Below are positions 26,139 through 35,519 of a stretch of DNA of 64,000 nt, piece after piece. Under the pieces are notes generated by a model. That model was not told the origin of the DNA, ran no database searches, and worked only from the letters and a program-made list of their open reading frames with translations. The position numbers were made by a program, and so were the translations under genes. How positions within the stretch are numbered: position 1 is the first letter of the stretch; each line of letters starts with the position of its first letter. This stretch comes from Marilutibacter penaei (GTDB lineage Bacteria; Pseudomonadota; Gammaproteobacteria; Xanthomonadales; Xanthomonadaceae): the NCBI RefSeq assembly GCF_014145395.1, contig NZ_JACHTE010000002.1:1-64000 (forward strand). The letters run 5' to 3'.

Positions 26139-26669
26139 TCAGGGCAGCGGGCGGTCGACCAGGGTGGCGGCGCCCGAGGCGTCGATGTCGACGATGAAGC
26201 GGTGGTCGTATTCGCTCTCGTCCATGGCCGCCACCGCGCAGCCGCACAACGCGCCGGCGATCCCCGGCACGGTGTTGCTGTGGCCGACGACGAGCACCGT
26301 GCCGCTTTCGTGGCGGGCGCGCAGGCCCGCCACGAAGGCGGCGGCGGGTTCGCGCGCGTCGTAGGACGTGACGGCCAGGCCATGCGCCGCCGCGCTGGGG
26401 GCGGCGGTGTCGCGGGTGCGTGCATAGTCGGTGGCGTAGACGGCCACGAGGGGGGCATTCGCCAGCGATGCCGCCAGCCGTGCGGCGCGCGCCTCGCCCT
26501 CAGGGGTCAGCGCGGGATCGTCGGCCGGGGCGGGCGCCTTTTCGGCGTGGCGAACCACGACGAAGCGCAGGGACGCAGAAGGGTCGTTGCCCGGCTTCGC
26601 CGCGCAGGCTGCTCCCACGAGCACGAGGAGCAGGGCGAACAGCACGACGCGAGCGGGGCGCAGGCGCAT
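26139..26669 (-). CDS. Exported histidine phosphatase family protein
   Basis: 176 residues. An N-terminal signal (VVLFALLLVLVGAACAAKPG) indicates export, perhaps as a lipoprotein with Cys 22, although the lipobox is weak. The phosphoglycerate-mutase-like signature FVVVRHAEKAP gives the catalytic His 41, and VLVVGHSNTVPG gives the second His. Two conserved Arg lie in the YARTRDTAAP block. It should be a small periplasmic phosphatase of SixA/AIS type; the substrate is unknown. It is divergent from the nucleotide-sugar dehydrogenase gene. Confidence 0.83.
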   Translation of the reverse strand: MRLRPARVVLFALLLVLVGAACAAKPGNDPSASLRFVVVRHAEKAPAPADDPALTPEGEARAARLAASLANAPLVAVYATDYARTRDTAAPSAAAHGLAVTSYDAREPAAAFVAGLRARHESGTVLVVGHSNTVPGIAGALCGCAVAAMDESEYDHRFIVDIDASGAATLVDRPLP

Positions 26670-26827
26670 GGACGGGTTCCTTGGGCGTGGAGCGGTGGAA
26701 GGCGTGTGACGAGGGTCGCGGAAAGCCGATCCGCCTCCTCAGGGTACTGCCGAATCCGTGCGGCCTGTTCACAATGGCGGGACGGGCCGCGCGCCCGGCC
26801 CACACCCGGACACCGCCTGGAGACACC

Positions 26828-28120
26828 ATGACCCCATCCGTTCCGCCGCTTCCGTCCACGCCGTGCATCGCGGTGGTGGGCCTCGGCTACGTGGGCCTCC
26901 CACTGGCGATCGCGTTCGGGCACCGTGTCGAGACGGTCGGTTTCGATATCGATGCCACCCGTGTCGCCGAGCTGGACGAGGGCCGCGATCGCACCGGCGA
27001 ATGCGGCGCGGGCGAAATGCGGGCGGCGACGCGGCTGCGGTTCAGCACCGACCCGGCCGCACTGGGGGCCTGCAACGTGTTCATCGTCACCGTGCCGACC
27101 CCGGTGGACGAAGCCAACCGCCCGGCGCTGGGCGCGCTGGAGGCGGCGAGCCGCTTGGTCGGGAGTCTGCTCAAGCGCGGCGACGTGGTGGTGTACGAAT
27201 CGACCGTCTACCCCGGCACCACCGAGGAAGTCTGCGTGCCGATCCTCGAAGAGGCATCGGGCCTGCGCTTCAATGTCGACTTCAGTTGCGGCTACAGCCC
27301 GGAACGGATCAATCCCGGCGACCGCCAGCGGCGGCTCGCGACCATCACCAAGGTGACCTCAGGCTCGACGCCTGCCACCGCGGACTTCGTCGATGCGCTG
27401 TATCGCTCGATCATCGAAGCGGGCACGCATCGTGCGCCGAGCATCAAGGTGGCCGAGGCGGCGAAGGTGATCGAGAACACCCAGCGCGATGTCAACATCG
27501 CCCTGGTGAACGAGCTGGCGATGATCTTCAACACCATGGGCATCGACACCCGCGACGTGCTCGATGCGGCCGGGACCAAGTGGAACTTCCTGCCGTTCAG
27601 CCCGGGGCTGGTAGGCGGCCACTGCATCGGTGTCGACCCCTATTACCTGACCCACAAGGCCACGGTGCTGGGCTATCACCCGGAGCTGATCCTCACCGCG
27701 CGCCGGATCAACAGCCGGATGGGCCTGCACGTGGCGCACCAGGTAATGCGCCTGATGGCGGGCAAGCGGATCCACGTCGTCGATTCGCGGATCCTGGTGC
27801 TGGGCCTGACCTTCAAGGAGGACTGCCCGGACCTGCGCAACACGCGCGTCGGGGAGATCGTCCGGGAGTTGCAGGCGTCGCATGCGAACGTCGATGTCCA
27901 CGATCCACTGGCCGACCCGGCCGAGGCGCGCGCGCACCTCGGCATCGATCTGGTGGAGGCGCCCGCGATGGACGCATACGACGCGGTGGTGCTCGCAGTG
28001 CCCCACGCGGCGTTCCTCGCGGTCGGGCTGGACGGCGTGCGTGCCCATGGCAAGGCAACCTGCGTGGTGTACGACGTCAAGTCGGTGCTGGGGGCGGACG
28101 GGGTCGACGGCCGGTTGTGA
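26828..28120 (+). CDS. UDP-N-acetylhexosamine 6-dehydrogenase (TviB/WbpO-like)
   Basis: 430 residues, UDP-glucose/GDP-mannose dehydrogenase superfamily. The NAD-binding Rossmann motif is VVGLGYVGLPLAIAFG (17-32). The substrate region has YSPERINPGDRQRRLATITK, and the catalytic Cys is C266 in GGHCIGVDPYYLTHKA. The third domain carries LGLTFKEDCPDLRNTRVGEI. The SPERINPGD wording is typical of the branch that oxidises UDP-GlcNAc or UDP-GalNAc to the uronic acid for capsule or O-antigen, as in TviB or WbpO. No other polysaccharide gene is nearby, so it is an orphan sugar gene; the true pathway must be elsewhere. Substrate is inference. Confidence 0.88.
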   Translation: MTPSVPPLPSTPCIAVVGLGYVGLPLAIAFGHRVETVGFDIDATRVAELDEGRDRTGECGAGEMRAATRLRFSTDPAALGACNVFIVTVPTPVDEANRPALGALEAASRLVGSLLKRGDVVVYESTVYPGTTEEVCVPILEEASGLRFNVDFSCGYSPERINPGDRQRRLATITKVTSGSTPATADFVDALYRSIIEAGTHRAPSIKVAEAAKVIENTQRDVNIALVNELAMIFNTMGIDTRDVLDAAGTKWNFLPFSPGLVGGHCIGVDPYYLTHKATVLGYHPELILTARRINSRMGLHVAHQVMRLMAGKRIHVVDSRILVLGLTFKEDCPDLRNTRVGEIVRELQASHANVDVHDPLADPAEARAHLGIDLVEAPAMDAYDAVVLAVPHAAFLAVGLDGVRAHGKATCVVYDVKSVLGADGVDGRL

Positions 28121-28184
28121 AGTCTCGCGGCCTGCGACGTGGGCCGGGTACAGTGACGGCTCCTCGATTCCGCGTCGTGCCCGC

Positions 28185-29591
28185 ATGTCCATCGCCCCGC
28201 CCAAGCCCGGAAAAGCAAAGGCCCGCACCGCCTACGTGTGCACCGAATGCGGCGCCGACCACAGCAAGTGGCAGGGCCAGTGCGCCGAATGCGGTGCATG
28301 GAATGCGTTGAGCGAGTTCGTGGTCGAGCCGGCGACGGCGGTGGCGAAGGCTGCACCCGCGAGGCGCGCCGGCTGGGCCGGCAAGGTCGACCCGCCGAAG
28401 GTGACCGCGCTCAAGGACGTGACCCACACCGAGGCCGAGCGGGTCTCGACCGGCATCGGCGAGCTGGACCGCGTGCTCGGCGGCGGGCTGGTGCACGGTG
28501 CGGTGGTGCTGGTCGGCGGCGACCCCGGCATCGGCAAGTCCACCCTGCTGCTTCAGGCGGTGGCGATGATGGCCGGCGAACTGCCGTCGCTCTACGTCAC
28601 CGGCGAGGAGTCGCTGGCGCAGGTCGCTGGCCGCGGCGCGCGCCTCGGCCTGCCGCTGGACGGCGTCAACGCGCTGGCGGAAACCGGCATCGAGAGGATC
28701 CTCGAACAGGCCGCGGACGTCCGACCGCGGCTGATCGTTGCCGACTCCGTGCAGACGCTGTGGACGGAGTCGCTGACCGCGGCGCCCGGCTCGGTGAGCC
28801 AGGTACGCGAGAGCGCGGCGCGGCTGGTGCGCTACGCCAAGGAGACCGGGACCTCGGTGTTCCTGGTCGGCCACGTCACCAAGGAGGGTGGCATCGCCGG
28901 CCCGCGCGTGCTCGAGCATATGGTCGACGCGGTGCTCTACTTCGAGGGCGAGAGCGGCAGCCGCTTCCGCGTGCTGCGCGCGTTCAAGAACCGATTCGGG
29001 GCGGTCAACGAGCTGGGCGTGTTCGCGATGGGCGACAAGGGCCTGAAGGAGGTGCCGAACCCGTCGGCGATCTTCCTGTCGGGCAGCCGCGAGCCGCAGC
29101 CCGGCAGCTGCGTCATGGTCACACGCGAGGGCACCCGCCCGCTGTTGGTCGAAGTCCAGGCGCTGGTGGATGCGTCGCCGCTGTCCAACCCGCGTCGCGT
29201 CGCGGTCGGCATGGAGGGCAACCGGCTGGCGATGTTGCTGGCGGTGCTGCACCGGCATGGCGGCGTCGGCGTCGGCGACCAGGACGTGTTCGTCAACATC
29301 GTCGGCGGCATCCGCGTGCAGGAGACCGCCGCCGACCTGCCAGTGCTGCTGTCGGTGCTGTCCAGCCTGCGCGATACCCCGCTGCCCGACCGCACCGTCG
29401 CCTTCGGCGAGGTCGGCCTGTCCGGCGAGATCCGCCCGGTGCCGAACGGCGAGGAGCGCCTGAAGGAGGCCGCGACCCACGGCTTCAAGCGCGCCATCGT
29501 GCCGCGCGCCAACGCGCCGAAGTCCGGCCGGGTCGGCGAGATGGAGGTGATCGCGGTGGAGCGGTTGGCGGACGCGCTGGAGGCTGTCTAG
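28185..29591 (+). CDS. radA: DNA repair protein RadA
   Basis: 468 residues. A four-Cys zinc finger (C19, C22, C33, C36 in YVCTECGADHSKWQGQC and AECG) precedes a RecA-like ATPase with Walker A GDPGIGKST (112-120). The RadA-specific KNRFG motif is present in FKNRFGAVNELGVF, and a Lon-like C-terminal domain follows (EVGLSGEIRPVPNGEERLKE). RadA is a helicase-like factor that processes recombination intermediates alongside RecA, which is encoded at 59.7 kb. It starts 64 bases after the dehydrogenase. Confidence 0.96.
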   Translation: MSIAPPKPGKAKARTAYVCTECGADHSKWQGQCAECGAWNALSEFVVEPATAVAKAAPARRAGWAGKVDPPKVTALKDVTHTEAERVSTGIGELDRVLGGGLVHGAVVLVGGDPGIGKSTLLLQAVAMMAGELPSLYVTGEESLAQVAGRGARLGLPLDGVNALAETGIERILEQAADVRPRLIVADSVQTLWTESLTAAPGSVSQVRESAARLVRYAKETGTSVFLVGHVTKEGGIAGPRVLEHMVDAVLYFEGESGSRFRVLRAFKNRFGAVNELGVFAMGDKGLKEVPNPSAIFLSGSREPQPGSCVMVTREGTRPLLVEVQALVDASPLSNPRRVAVGMEGNRLAMLLAVLHRHGGVGVGDQDVFVNIVGGIRVQETAADLPVLLSVLSSLRDTPLPDRTVAFGEVGLSGEIRPVPNGEERLKEAATHGFKRAIVPRANAPKSGRVGEMEVIAVERLADALEAV

Positions 29592-29600
29592 CCGGCAACG

Positions 29601-30452
29601 CTAGGCGGTGAACACCACCGTCCTGTGGCCGTTGAGCAGGATGCGGTCGTCGAGCCAGTTGCGCAGTGCGCGCGCCAGCACCTGGCGCTCGATGTCGCGG
29701 CCGATGCGGACGAGGTCGTCCGGTGTGTGCTGGTGGCCGACGCGCTGGGTGTCCTGTTCGATGATCGGACCTTCGTCGAGGTCGGCGGTGACGAAGTGCG
29801 CGGTCGCGCCGATCAGCTTGACCCCGCGTGCGTGGGCCTGGTGGTAGGGGCGCGCGCCCTTGAAGCTGGGCAGGAAGGAGTGGTGGATGTTGATGCAGCG
29901 TCCGGCCAGCTTGCCGGCGAGGTCGTCGGAGAGGATCTGCATGTAGCGCGCCAGCACGACCAGCTCGGTGCCGGTCGCTTCGATCCTCGACCACAGCGCG
30001 GCTTCCTGCGCGGCCTTCTGGCCCCTTGCGAGCGGCAGGTGCACGAAGGGGATGCCGTCGAAGTCCAGGTGCCTGTACGTTTCGCGTGGATGGTTGGAGA
30101 CGACCGCGGTCACGTCCATGTGCAGTTCGCCGGTGCGCCAGCGGTAGAGCACGTCGGCCAGGCAGTGGTCGAACTTCGACGCCAGCAGCATCACCCGGCG
30201 CGGCACGCCGCGGTCGCGCGCGGTCCAGTCCATGCCGAAGTCGCGGGCGAGCGGGCCGAATTCATCGCGGAAGGCGTCGAACCCCCCGTCTGCGAGCGTG
30301 AACACGCAGCGCAGGAAGAAGCGGCTGTTCTCGACGTCGTCGAACTGTTGCGCTTCGAGGATGTTGCCGCCGTGGCGCAGCAGCACGCCCGTCACTGCAT
30401 TGACGATGCCGCGGCGGTCGGGGCAGGACAGGGTGAGGGCGTACTCGGGCAT
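29601..30452 (-). CDS. purU: Formyltetrahydrofolate deformylase
   Basis: 283 residues. The N-terminal ACT domain ([20 protein letters not shown]) is followed by the formyltransferase-like catalytic domain, with the Asn-His-Asp triad visible in [17 protein letters not shown] and [18 protein letters not shown]. PurU releases formate from 10-formyl-THF. Formate is the substrate of PurT, encoded 19 kb upstream in this window, so both ends of the route are present. It is convergent with radA, with only nine bases between stops. Confidence 0.95.
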   Translation of the reverse strand: MPEYALTLSCPDRRGIVNAVTGVLLRHGGNILEAQQFDDVENSRFFLRCVFTLADGGFDAFRDEFGPLARDFGMDWTARDRGVPRRVMLLASKFDHCLADVLYRWRTGELHMDVTAVVSNHPRETYRHLDFDGIPFVHLPLARGQKAAQEAALWSRIEATGTELVVLARYMQILSDDLAGKLAGRCINIHHSFLPSFKGARPYHQAHARGVKLIGATAHFVTADLDEGPIIEQDTQRVGHQHTPDDLVRIGRDIERQVLARALRNWLDDRILLNGHRTVVFTA

Positions 30453-30560
30453 GCGCGGCGGACGACGGGGCGACGGGGGCGCCCTGTATAGCCCAATACG
30501 CGATCCGCGAAAATTTCCGGCGCAACCAATCGCCTCGGCCCGTTGCCTCGACCCGTCACC

Positions 30561-32144
30561 TCAATGGCCACCGGCCGCGGCACCACCCACCTTCGCGGTG
30601 AACGGCGGGCGCGCGATCCAGACGAAACCGATCACCAGCAGGAACAGGATGCCGAGCAGGTGGAAGATCTCGTTGAAACCGATCTGCATTGCCTGCTGCG
30701 AGATCATCTGGTTCATCACCACGGCACCGCGTTGCAGGTCGCCCTGGCCGAGCGTGGTCACCGTCTGCAGCATGCCGGGGTCGGCGGCCTGGATGTGCTC
30801 GGTCAGCCGCGCGTGGTGCACGGTGCCGCGCTGGTTCCAGGCCCAGGTGGTGAGCGAGGCAGCGAAACTGCCGCCCAGGGTACGCACGAAAGTGGCGAGG
30901 CCGGAGCCGGCGGCGATCTCGTGCGGCTCGAGGTCAGACAGCAGGATCGTCAGCACCGGCATGAAGAACAGCGCCACGCCGAGGCCCTGCACCAGCTGCA
31001 CCCAGGCGACGTGCTGGAAGTCGACGTCGAGGTTGAACCCCGCGCGGATGAAGCTGGTGAAGGCCATCGCGATGAAGGCCAGCGTCGCCAGCCAGCGCAG
31101 GTCCATGCGCGTGCCGTACTTGCCCACCAGCGGCGTCAGCAGCACCGGCAGGATGCCGATCGGCGCGGTCGCGAACCCCGCCCAGATCGCCGTGTAGCCG
31201 AGGTTGCGCTGCAGCCACAGCGGCACCAGCAGGCCGACGCTGAAGAAAGCCGAATAGGCCAGCACCATCGCGATGGTGCCGCTGGTGAAGTTGCGGTGCC
31301 GGAACAGCCGGAGGTCGACGATCGGGTCCTTCTCGGTGAGCTCCCAGATCACGAACACCACCAGCGCCACCACCGCGACGATGGTCAGCCACACGATCAG
31401 CGTCGAGTTGAACCAGTCCTCGTCGTTGCCCAGGTCCAACATCACCTGCAGGGCGCCGACGCCGAGCACGAGCGTCGTGAGGCCGATGTAGTCCATCTTC
31501 GGCTTTTCGAGCCGTTCGGGGCGGCCCTTGAGCTGGCGTCCCACCACGAGGCTGGAGAAGATGCCGATCGGCACGTTGATGAAGAAGATCCATTCCCAGC
31601 TGTAGTTGTCGGTGATCCAGCCGCCGAGGATCGGTCCGGCGATCGGCGCGACGACGGTGACCATCGCCAGCAGGGCGATCGCCTGGCCGCGCTTGTGCGG
31701 CGGGTAGATCGAGATCAGCAGGGCCTGGGTGACCGGATACATCGGGCCGGCGACGAAGCCCTGCAGGGCGCGCGCGCCGACCAGGAACTCCATGCTGCCG
31801 GCGAGCCCGCACAGCAGCGAGGCGACCACGAAGGCCATCGTCGACCAGGTGAACAGCGCGCGCTCGCCGAAGCGCCGGGTCAGGAAGCCGGTCAGCGGCA
31901 GCGCGATCGCCATGCTGACCGCGAACGAGGTGATGACCCAGGTGGCCTGGTTGGCGCTGGCACCGAGGTTGCCGGCGATGGTCGGCAGCGACACGTTGGC
32001 GATGGTGGTGTCGAGCACCTGCATGAACGACGCCAGCGCCAGGCCGATCGTGGTCAACGCATGGTTGGGCGGCGCGAAGGCCTTCGGGGGATCGGGCGTG
32101 GCCGGCAGGCCGGCGGCGGCCTCCTGTTCAACGAGGTCGGACAT
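30561..32144 (-). CDS. emrB: MFS multidrug exporter, DHA2 family (EmrB-like)
   Basis: 527 residues with 14 predicted transmembrane helices. The DHA2 signature motif D1 is FMQVLDTTIANVSLPTIAG, and motif C is VAPIAGPILGGWITD (antiporter motif). The Arg-rich loop RRFGERALF is the loop 2-3 motif A. It exports hydrophobic drugs or uncouplers with proton exchange, working with the HlyD adaptor and the outer-membrane factor encoded immediately upstream in the same transcript. The last gene of the marR operon; 108 bases separate it from purU. Substrate unknown. Confidence 0.92.
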   Translation of the reverse strand: MSDLVEQEAAAGLPATPDPPKAFAPPNHALTTIGLALASFMQVLDTTIANVSLPTIAGNLGASANQATWVITSFAVSMAIALPLTGFLTRRFGERALFTWSTMAFVVASLLCGLAGSMEFLVGARALQGFVAGPMYPVTQALLISIYPPHKRGQAIALLAMVTVVAPIAGPILGGWITDNYSWEWIFFINVPIGIFSSLVVGRQLKGRPERLEKPKMDYIGLTTLVLGVGALQVMLDLGNDEDWFNSTLIVWLTIVAVVALVVFVIWELTEKDPIVDLRLFRHRNFTSGTIAMVLAYSAFFSVGLLVPLWLQRNLGYTAIWAGFATAPIGILPVLLTPLVGKYGTRMDLRWLATLAFIAMAFTSFIRAGFNLDVDFQHVAWVQLVQGLGVALFFMPVLTILLSDLEPHEIAAGSGLATFVRTLGGSFAASLTTWAWNQRGTVHHARLTEHIQAADPGMLQTVTTLGQGDLQRGAVVMNQMISQQAMQIGFNEIFHLLGILFLLVIGFVWIARPPFTAKVGGAAAGGH

Positions 32145-32153
32145 GGCGCGGCA

Positions 32154-33377
32154 TCAGCCCTTGTCGCGCTCGGCGCCGTCCTGGCGCGCGCCTGCGGGGA
32201 GGTTAGCCTCGATGACCCCGCGGATCACCGCGTCGACCTCGGCCAGCTGGTGCGCGTAGGTGTCGGTGGCCAGCACCAGTTCCTCGGCATGGGTCTCGGC
32301 CAGGACCGCGCCGTCCTGGTCGTGCAGGTCGACGTCGACATGGGTGCTGAGGCCCAGGCGCAACGGATGCTCGGCCAGCTGCGTCGGGTCGAGTTCGATG
32401 CGCACGGGCACGCGCTGCACGATCTTGATCCAGTTGCCGCTGGCGTTCTGCGCGGGCAGCAGCGAGAACGCACTGCCGGTGCCCATGCCGAGGCTGGCGA
32501 TGCGGCCGTCGTACTCGACCGCGTCGCCGTAGAGGTCGGTGTGGACCGTCACCGGCTGGCCGATGCGCATGCGGGCCAGCTGGGTCTCCTTGAAATTGGC
32601 TTCGATCCACAGCGCGTCCAGCGGCACCACCGTCATCAGCGGCGTGCCCGGCTGCACGCGCTGGCCCAGCTGCACGCTGCGCTTGGCGGCGAACCCGTCG
32701 ATCGGCGCGAGGATGGCCGAGCGCTGGCGGTCCAGCCAGGCGCGCCGGAGCTGCGCCGCGGCGGCCTGGACCTGTGGCTGGCTGGCGACCTCGGTCGCGT
32801 CGACCAGGGCGCGGTTGCGCGCCAGCTCGCCGTGCGAGGCGGACATCGCCGCTTCGGCGGCGGCCAGCTGGTCGCGTGCATGGGCCAGCTCCTCGGCGGA
32901 GACCGCACCCGAGGCGACCAGGCCCGCGCGGCGCGTGACATCGGCGCGGGCCTGGGCGACGGCGACCTGGCGGGCACGCAGGTCGGCCTGGCCGGCGTCG
33001 ACGGCACTGTAGAGGCCGCGGACCTGGCGCACGGTGGCGGCGAGGTTCGCCAGCGCGGCGTCGTAGGCGACGTCGGCATCATCGGGATCCAGTTGCACCA
33101 GGACCTGCCCGGCCTTCACCTTCATGCCCTCGTCGGCGCTGATGCCGACGACCGTGCCGACGGTCTGCGGGGTGATGCTGACGATGTCGCCCTGGACGTA
33201 GGCGTCCTCGGTGGTCTCGTGCCAGCGGCCGTGCAACAGGTACCAGGCCGACCAGGCGGCGCCGGACAGCAGCACGACGCCGGCGACGATGGCCAGGGCG
33301 CGCTTGCGCTTTCCGTTGGAGGAGGCCTTGGCCGGCGTCGTGGCGGCGCTGGCGGCGGGGTTGATCTCGCGTGTCAT
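32154..33377 (-). CDS. emrA: HlyD-family membrane fusion protein (EmrA-like)
   Basis: 407 residues. One transmembrane helix near residues 27-45 (LAIVAGVVLLSGAAWSAWYL) anchors it. The lipoyl/barrel-sandwich hybrid parts are TTEDAYVQGDIVSITPQTVG and the later RSAILAPIDGFAAKRSVQLG, with a long coiled-coil hairpin between (about residues 115-205, Ala/Arg/Glu-rich). It bridges the MFS pump and the outer-membrane factor. Nine bases separate it from emrB. Confidence 0.93.
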   Translation of the reverse strand: MTREINPAASAATTPAKASSNGKRKRALAIVAGVVLLSGAAWSAWYLLHGRWHETTEDAYVQGDIVSITPQTVGTVVGISADEGMKVKAGQVLVQLDPDDADVAYDAALANLAATVRQVRGLYSAVDAGQADLRARQVAVAQARADVTRRAGLVASGAVSAEELAHARDQLAAAEAAMSASHGELARNRALVDATEVASQPQVQAAAAQLRRAWLDRQRSAILAPIDGFAAKRSVQLGQRVQPGTPLMTVVPLDALWIEANFKETQLARMRIGQPVTVHTDLYGDAVEYDGRIASLGMGTGSAFSLLPAQNASGNWIKIVQRVPVRIELDPTQLAEHPLRLGLSTHVDVDLHDQDGAVLAETHAEELVLATDTYAHQLAEVDAVIRGVIEANLPAGARQDGAERDKG

Positions 33378-33433
33378 GGGGGTGTCCTGGGCTGTGCCGG
33401 CGCGGGCGCGGCCGGCGATGGTGCGGAGTCGGG

Positions 33434-34885
33434 TCAGTGGGCGTCGGCGGTGGCGTCGGGCGGCAGCGGTTGCAGCCCCCCGCCCAGTGCTTCGTCGAGG
33501 TCGATGGCGGCCACCACGCGCTGTGCACGCAGCGAGGCCAGCTGCTGGTCGAGCTGCAGCAGGGGCTGTTGCGCGGACAGCACGTCCAATTGGGTGCCGA
33601 TGCCGGCCTCGTAGCGTTGCGTCGCCATCGTCCAGGCCTCCGCCGCGGCATCGCGTGCCACGGTCGCGGTGGCGATCCGCTGCTCAAGCGCGCGCGCGCC
33701 CTGCAGGGCATCGGTGACCTGCCGGAGCGCTTCGACCAGCCGGCCGTTGTAGTCGGCGGCGGCCAAATCGAAGGCGGCGTCGCTGGCATCGAGCTGGGCG
33801 CGCAGGCGTCCACCGTCGAAGATCGGCAGGCTGATCGCGGGACCGCCCTGGACCAGGCCCGCTTCTTCGCGGAACAGGTCGTCGAGGCCGACCGAGGCCA
33901 GGCCCACCATCGCGGTCAGGTTGACGGTCGGGTAGAAGGCGGTCTCGCTGGCATCGATGCGGCGCTGGGCCGCTTCGGCGCGCCAGCGTGCGGCGACGAT
34001 GTCCGGCCGGTGGCCGAGCAGCTCGCTGGGCAGCAGCGCGGGGATGCGCGGCGCCGGGGCCTGCAGCAGGGCGGGGCGCTCGATCGCGAGGCCGCGGTCC
34101 GGCCCGCGACCGAGCAGGGCGGCCAGCGCGTTGCGGGTGGCGTCGATCCGCTGGCGGGCGGCCTGGCCCTGTTCCGCGGCGGCGGCGACCGCGCTCTCGG
34201 CACGCTTGAGCTGCATCCGGTTGTCGAGGCCGGCGGCGACCCGCTGCCCCGCCAGCGCCTGCAGGCGCTCCGCGCGTGCCTGCTCCGCCTCGGCGACGTC
34301 GAGCGCCTCATGGGCTTCGGCCAGCGCGACATACGTGCGCGCGACCTGGGACGCCAGGGTCAGCCGCGCGGCCTGCGCGTCGATGTCAGCCGCGCGGGCC
34401 TCCCCGATCGCGGCGTCCCACTCGGCGCGCTTGCGCCCCCAGACATCGAAGGTGTGCTCGAAGCGGAGGCTCAGCATCTCGACCCCCGCATAGCTGCCGC
34501 CCAGCGGCTCGGGGGCGACGGTCTCGCCGATCCTCAGCCCCGAGTAGGCGGCCGAGGCGCCCACGGTGGGCATGCGGTCGGCATCGACGAGGCCCGCGCG
34601 GGCCGTCGCCTGGCGCAGGCGGGCATCCGCCACTGCCAGGCTCGGCGCCCCGGCCAGCGCTTCCTCGACCAGCGCATCGAGCTGCGGATCGCCGAAGGCC
34701 GTCCACCAGGCGGTCGACGGAAAGTCGGCGTCGGAGGTGGCATGGGCCGACAGCGAGCGGCCGGCGGCCAGCGTATCGGGGTCCGTCAAGGTGCCCGCCG
34801 GCGCCAGCCCGCCGGTGCTGGCGCAGCCGGCGAGCAGGGCCGCCGACAGCAGCGTGGCAGTGAAGGGGCGCAGGGTGCGGGTCAT
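33434..34885 (-). CDS. Outer membrane efflux lipoprotein (NodT/OprM family)
   Basis: 483 residues. A lipoprotein signal ends LLSAALLAGCAS, with Cys 21 as acylation site. The two OEP repeats are visible: ADFPSTAWWTAFGDPQLDAL and its following helices, then the second copy with AEAAQRRIDASETAFYPTVN. It forms the outer-membrane channel of the tripartite pump. It starts three bases after the marR stop and is followed by emrA after 56 bases. Confidence 0.92.
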   Translation of the reverse strand: MTRTLRPFTATLLSAALLAGCASTGGLAPAGTLTDPDTLAAGRSLSAHATSDADFPSTAWWTAFGDPQLDALVEEALAGAPSLAVADARLRQATARAGLVDADRMPTVGASAAYSGLRIGETVAPEPLGGSYAGVEMLSLRFEHTFDVWGRKRAEWDAAIGEARAADIDAQAARLTLASQVARTYVALAEAHEALDVAEAEQARAERLQALAGQRVAAGLDNRMQLKRAESAVAAAAEQGQAARQRIDATRNALAALLGRGPDRGLAIERPALLQAPAPRIPALLPSELLGHRPDIVAARWRAEAAQRRIDASETAFYPTVNLTAMVGLASVGLDDLFREEAGLVQGGPAISLPIFDGGRLRAQLDASDAAFDLAAADYNGRLVEALRQVTDALQGARALEQRIATATVARDAAAEAWTMATQRYEAGIGTQLDVLSAQQPLLQLDQQLASLRAQRVVAAIDLDEALGGGLQPLPPDATADAH

Positions 34886-34888
34886 GGC

Positions 34889-35350
34889 TCAGGCTCCGCT
34901 GTCGTTGAGGTTGTCTCGGACCCGGGCGAGCAGCGACAGCAGCTGGTCGCGCTCGGGTCCGGAAAGTCCGTGCAGGGCGCGTTCGCGCACGCGACGACCG
35001 CATGCGTTGACGTCCTGCCAGAGCGACTGGCCGGCCGGGGTGAGTTCGATCACCAGGGCGCGCCGGTCGTCGGGGTGGGGATTGCGGACGAGGACGCCGC
35101 GTGCCTCGAGCTTGTCCAGCAGGCGGGTCATCGCGCCGGGGTTGAGCTCGGCGGTACGGGCCAGTTCGGTGGCGCCGACCGGGCCATCGGCGAGCCGCTT
35201 GATGGTGATGTACTGGCTGAAGCTGAGGTCGTGTCCGGCGCGGGCCAGCTCATGGGCCATGCGGGCCCACATCGCGTCGCGGACCTGGCGGAACAGCAGG
35301 CCCAGCGTCGAACCGCTGCAAGGGGAGGAGGGCGGGTTCATGGCCGCCAT
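34889..35350 (-). CDS. MarR-family regulator of the efflux operon
   Basis: 153 residues. The winged helix is seen in LSFSQYITIKRLADGPVGAT, LARTAELNPGAMTRLLDKLE and the wing NPHPDDRRALVIELTPAGQS. It is the first gene of the operon, and in EmrR-type systems the regulator represses its own promoter until a phenolic or drug ligand binds. A second in-frame ATG three codons later (35341) is equally possible as start; neither has a clear ribosome site. Confidence 0.9.
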   Translation of the reverse strand: MAAMNPPSSPCSGSTLGLLFRQVRDAMWARMAHELARAGHDLSFSQYITIKRLADGPVGATELARTAELNPGAMTRLLDKLEARGVLVRNPHPDDRRALVIELTPAGQSLWQDVNACGRRVRERALHGLSGPERDQLLSLLARVRDNLNDSGA

Positions 35351-35370
35351 TTTGCTCGCCCGCGCAATAG

Positions 35371-35382
35371 TTGTAAAGGCAA
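35371..35382 (-). promoter_or_regulatory. Possible MarR operator upstream of the efflux operon
   Basis: The only AT-rich patch upstream of marR (35365-35395) contains TTGTAAAGGCAA, that is TTG-N6-CAA, about 20 bases before the start codon, with AATTAATTAG next to it. MarR-type sites commonly have this layout, and the position would block transcription. Inference from position. Confidence 0.4.
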
Positions 35383-35519
35383 TTAATTAGAGATGAGGGT
35401 GCCACCCGTAGGACGCTGCGTTTCGGGAGCAAGACTGGGGCCGCCGGATTCCGGGAGGCGTGTTCAGCGATGCGTGCCGGAGACCCCGCGCCCGGCGGAC
35501 GCTCGAGCAGCCGCGGCTT

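Noticed and set aside
30543-33614. A 1023-codon open frame on the plus strand opposite the efflux genes
   Set aside because: Shadow of emrB and emrA. The residues are those expected from the antisense of GC-biased codons; it lacks any motif.
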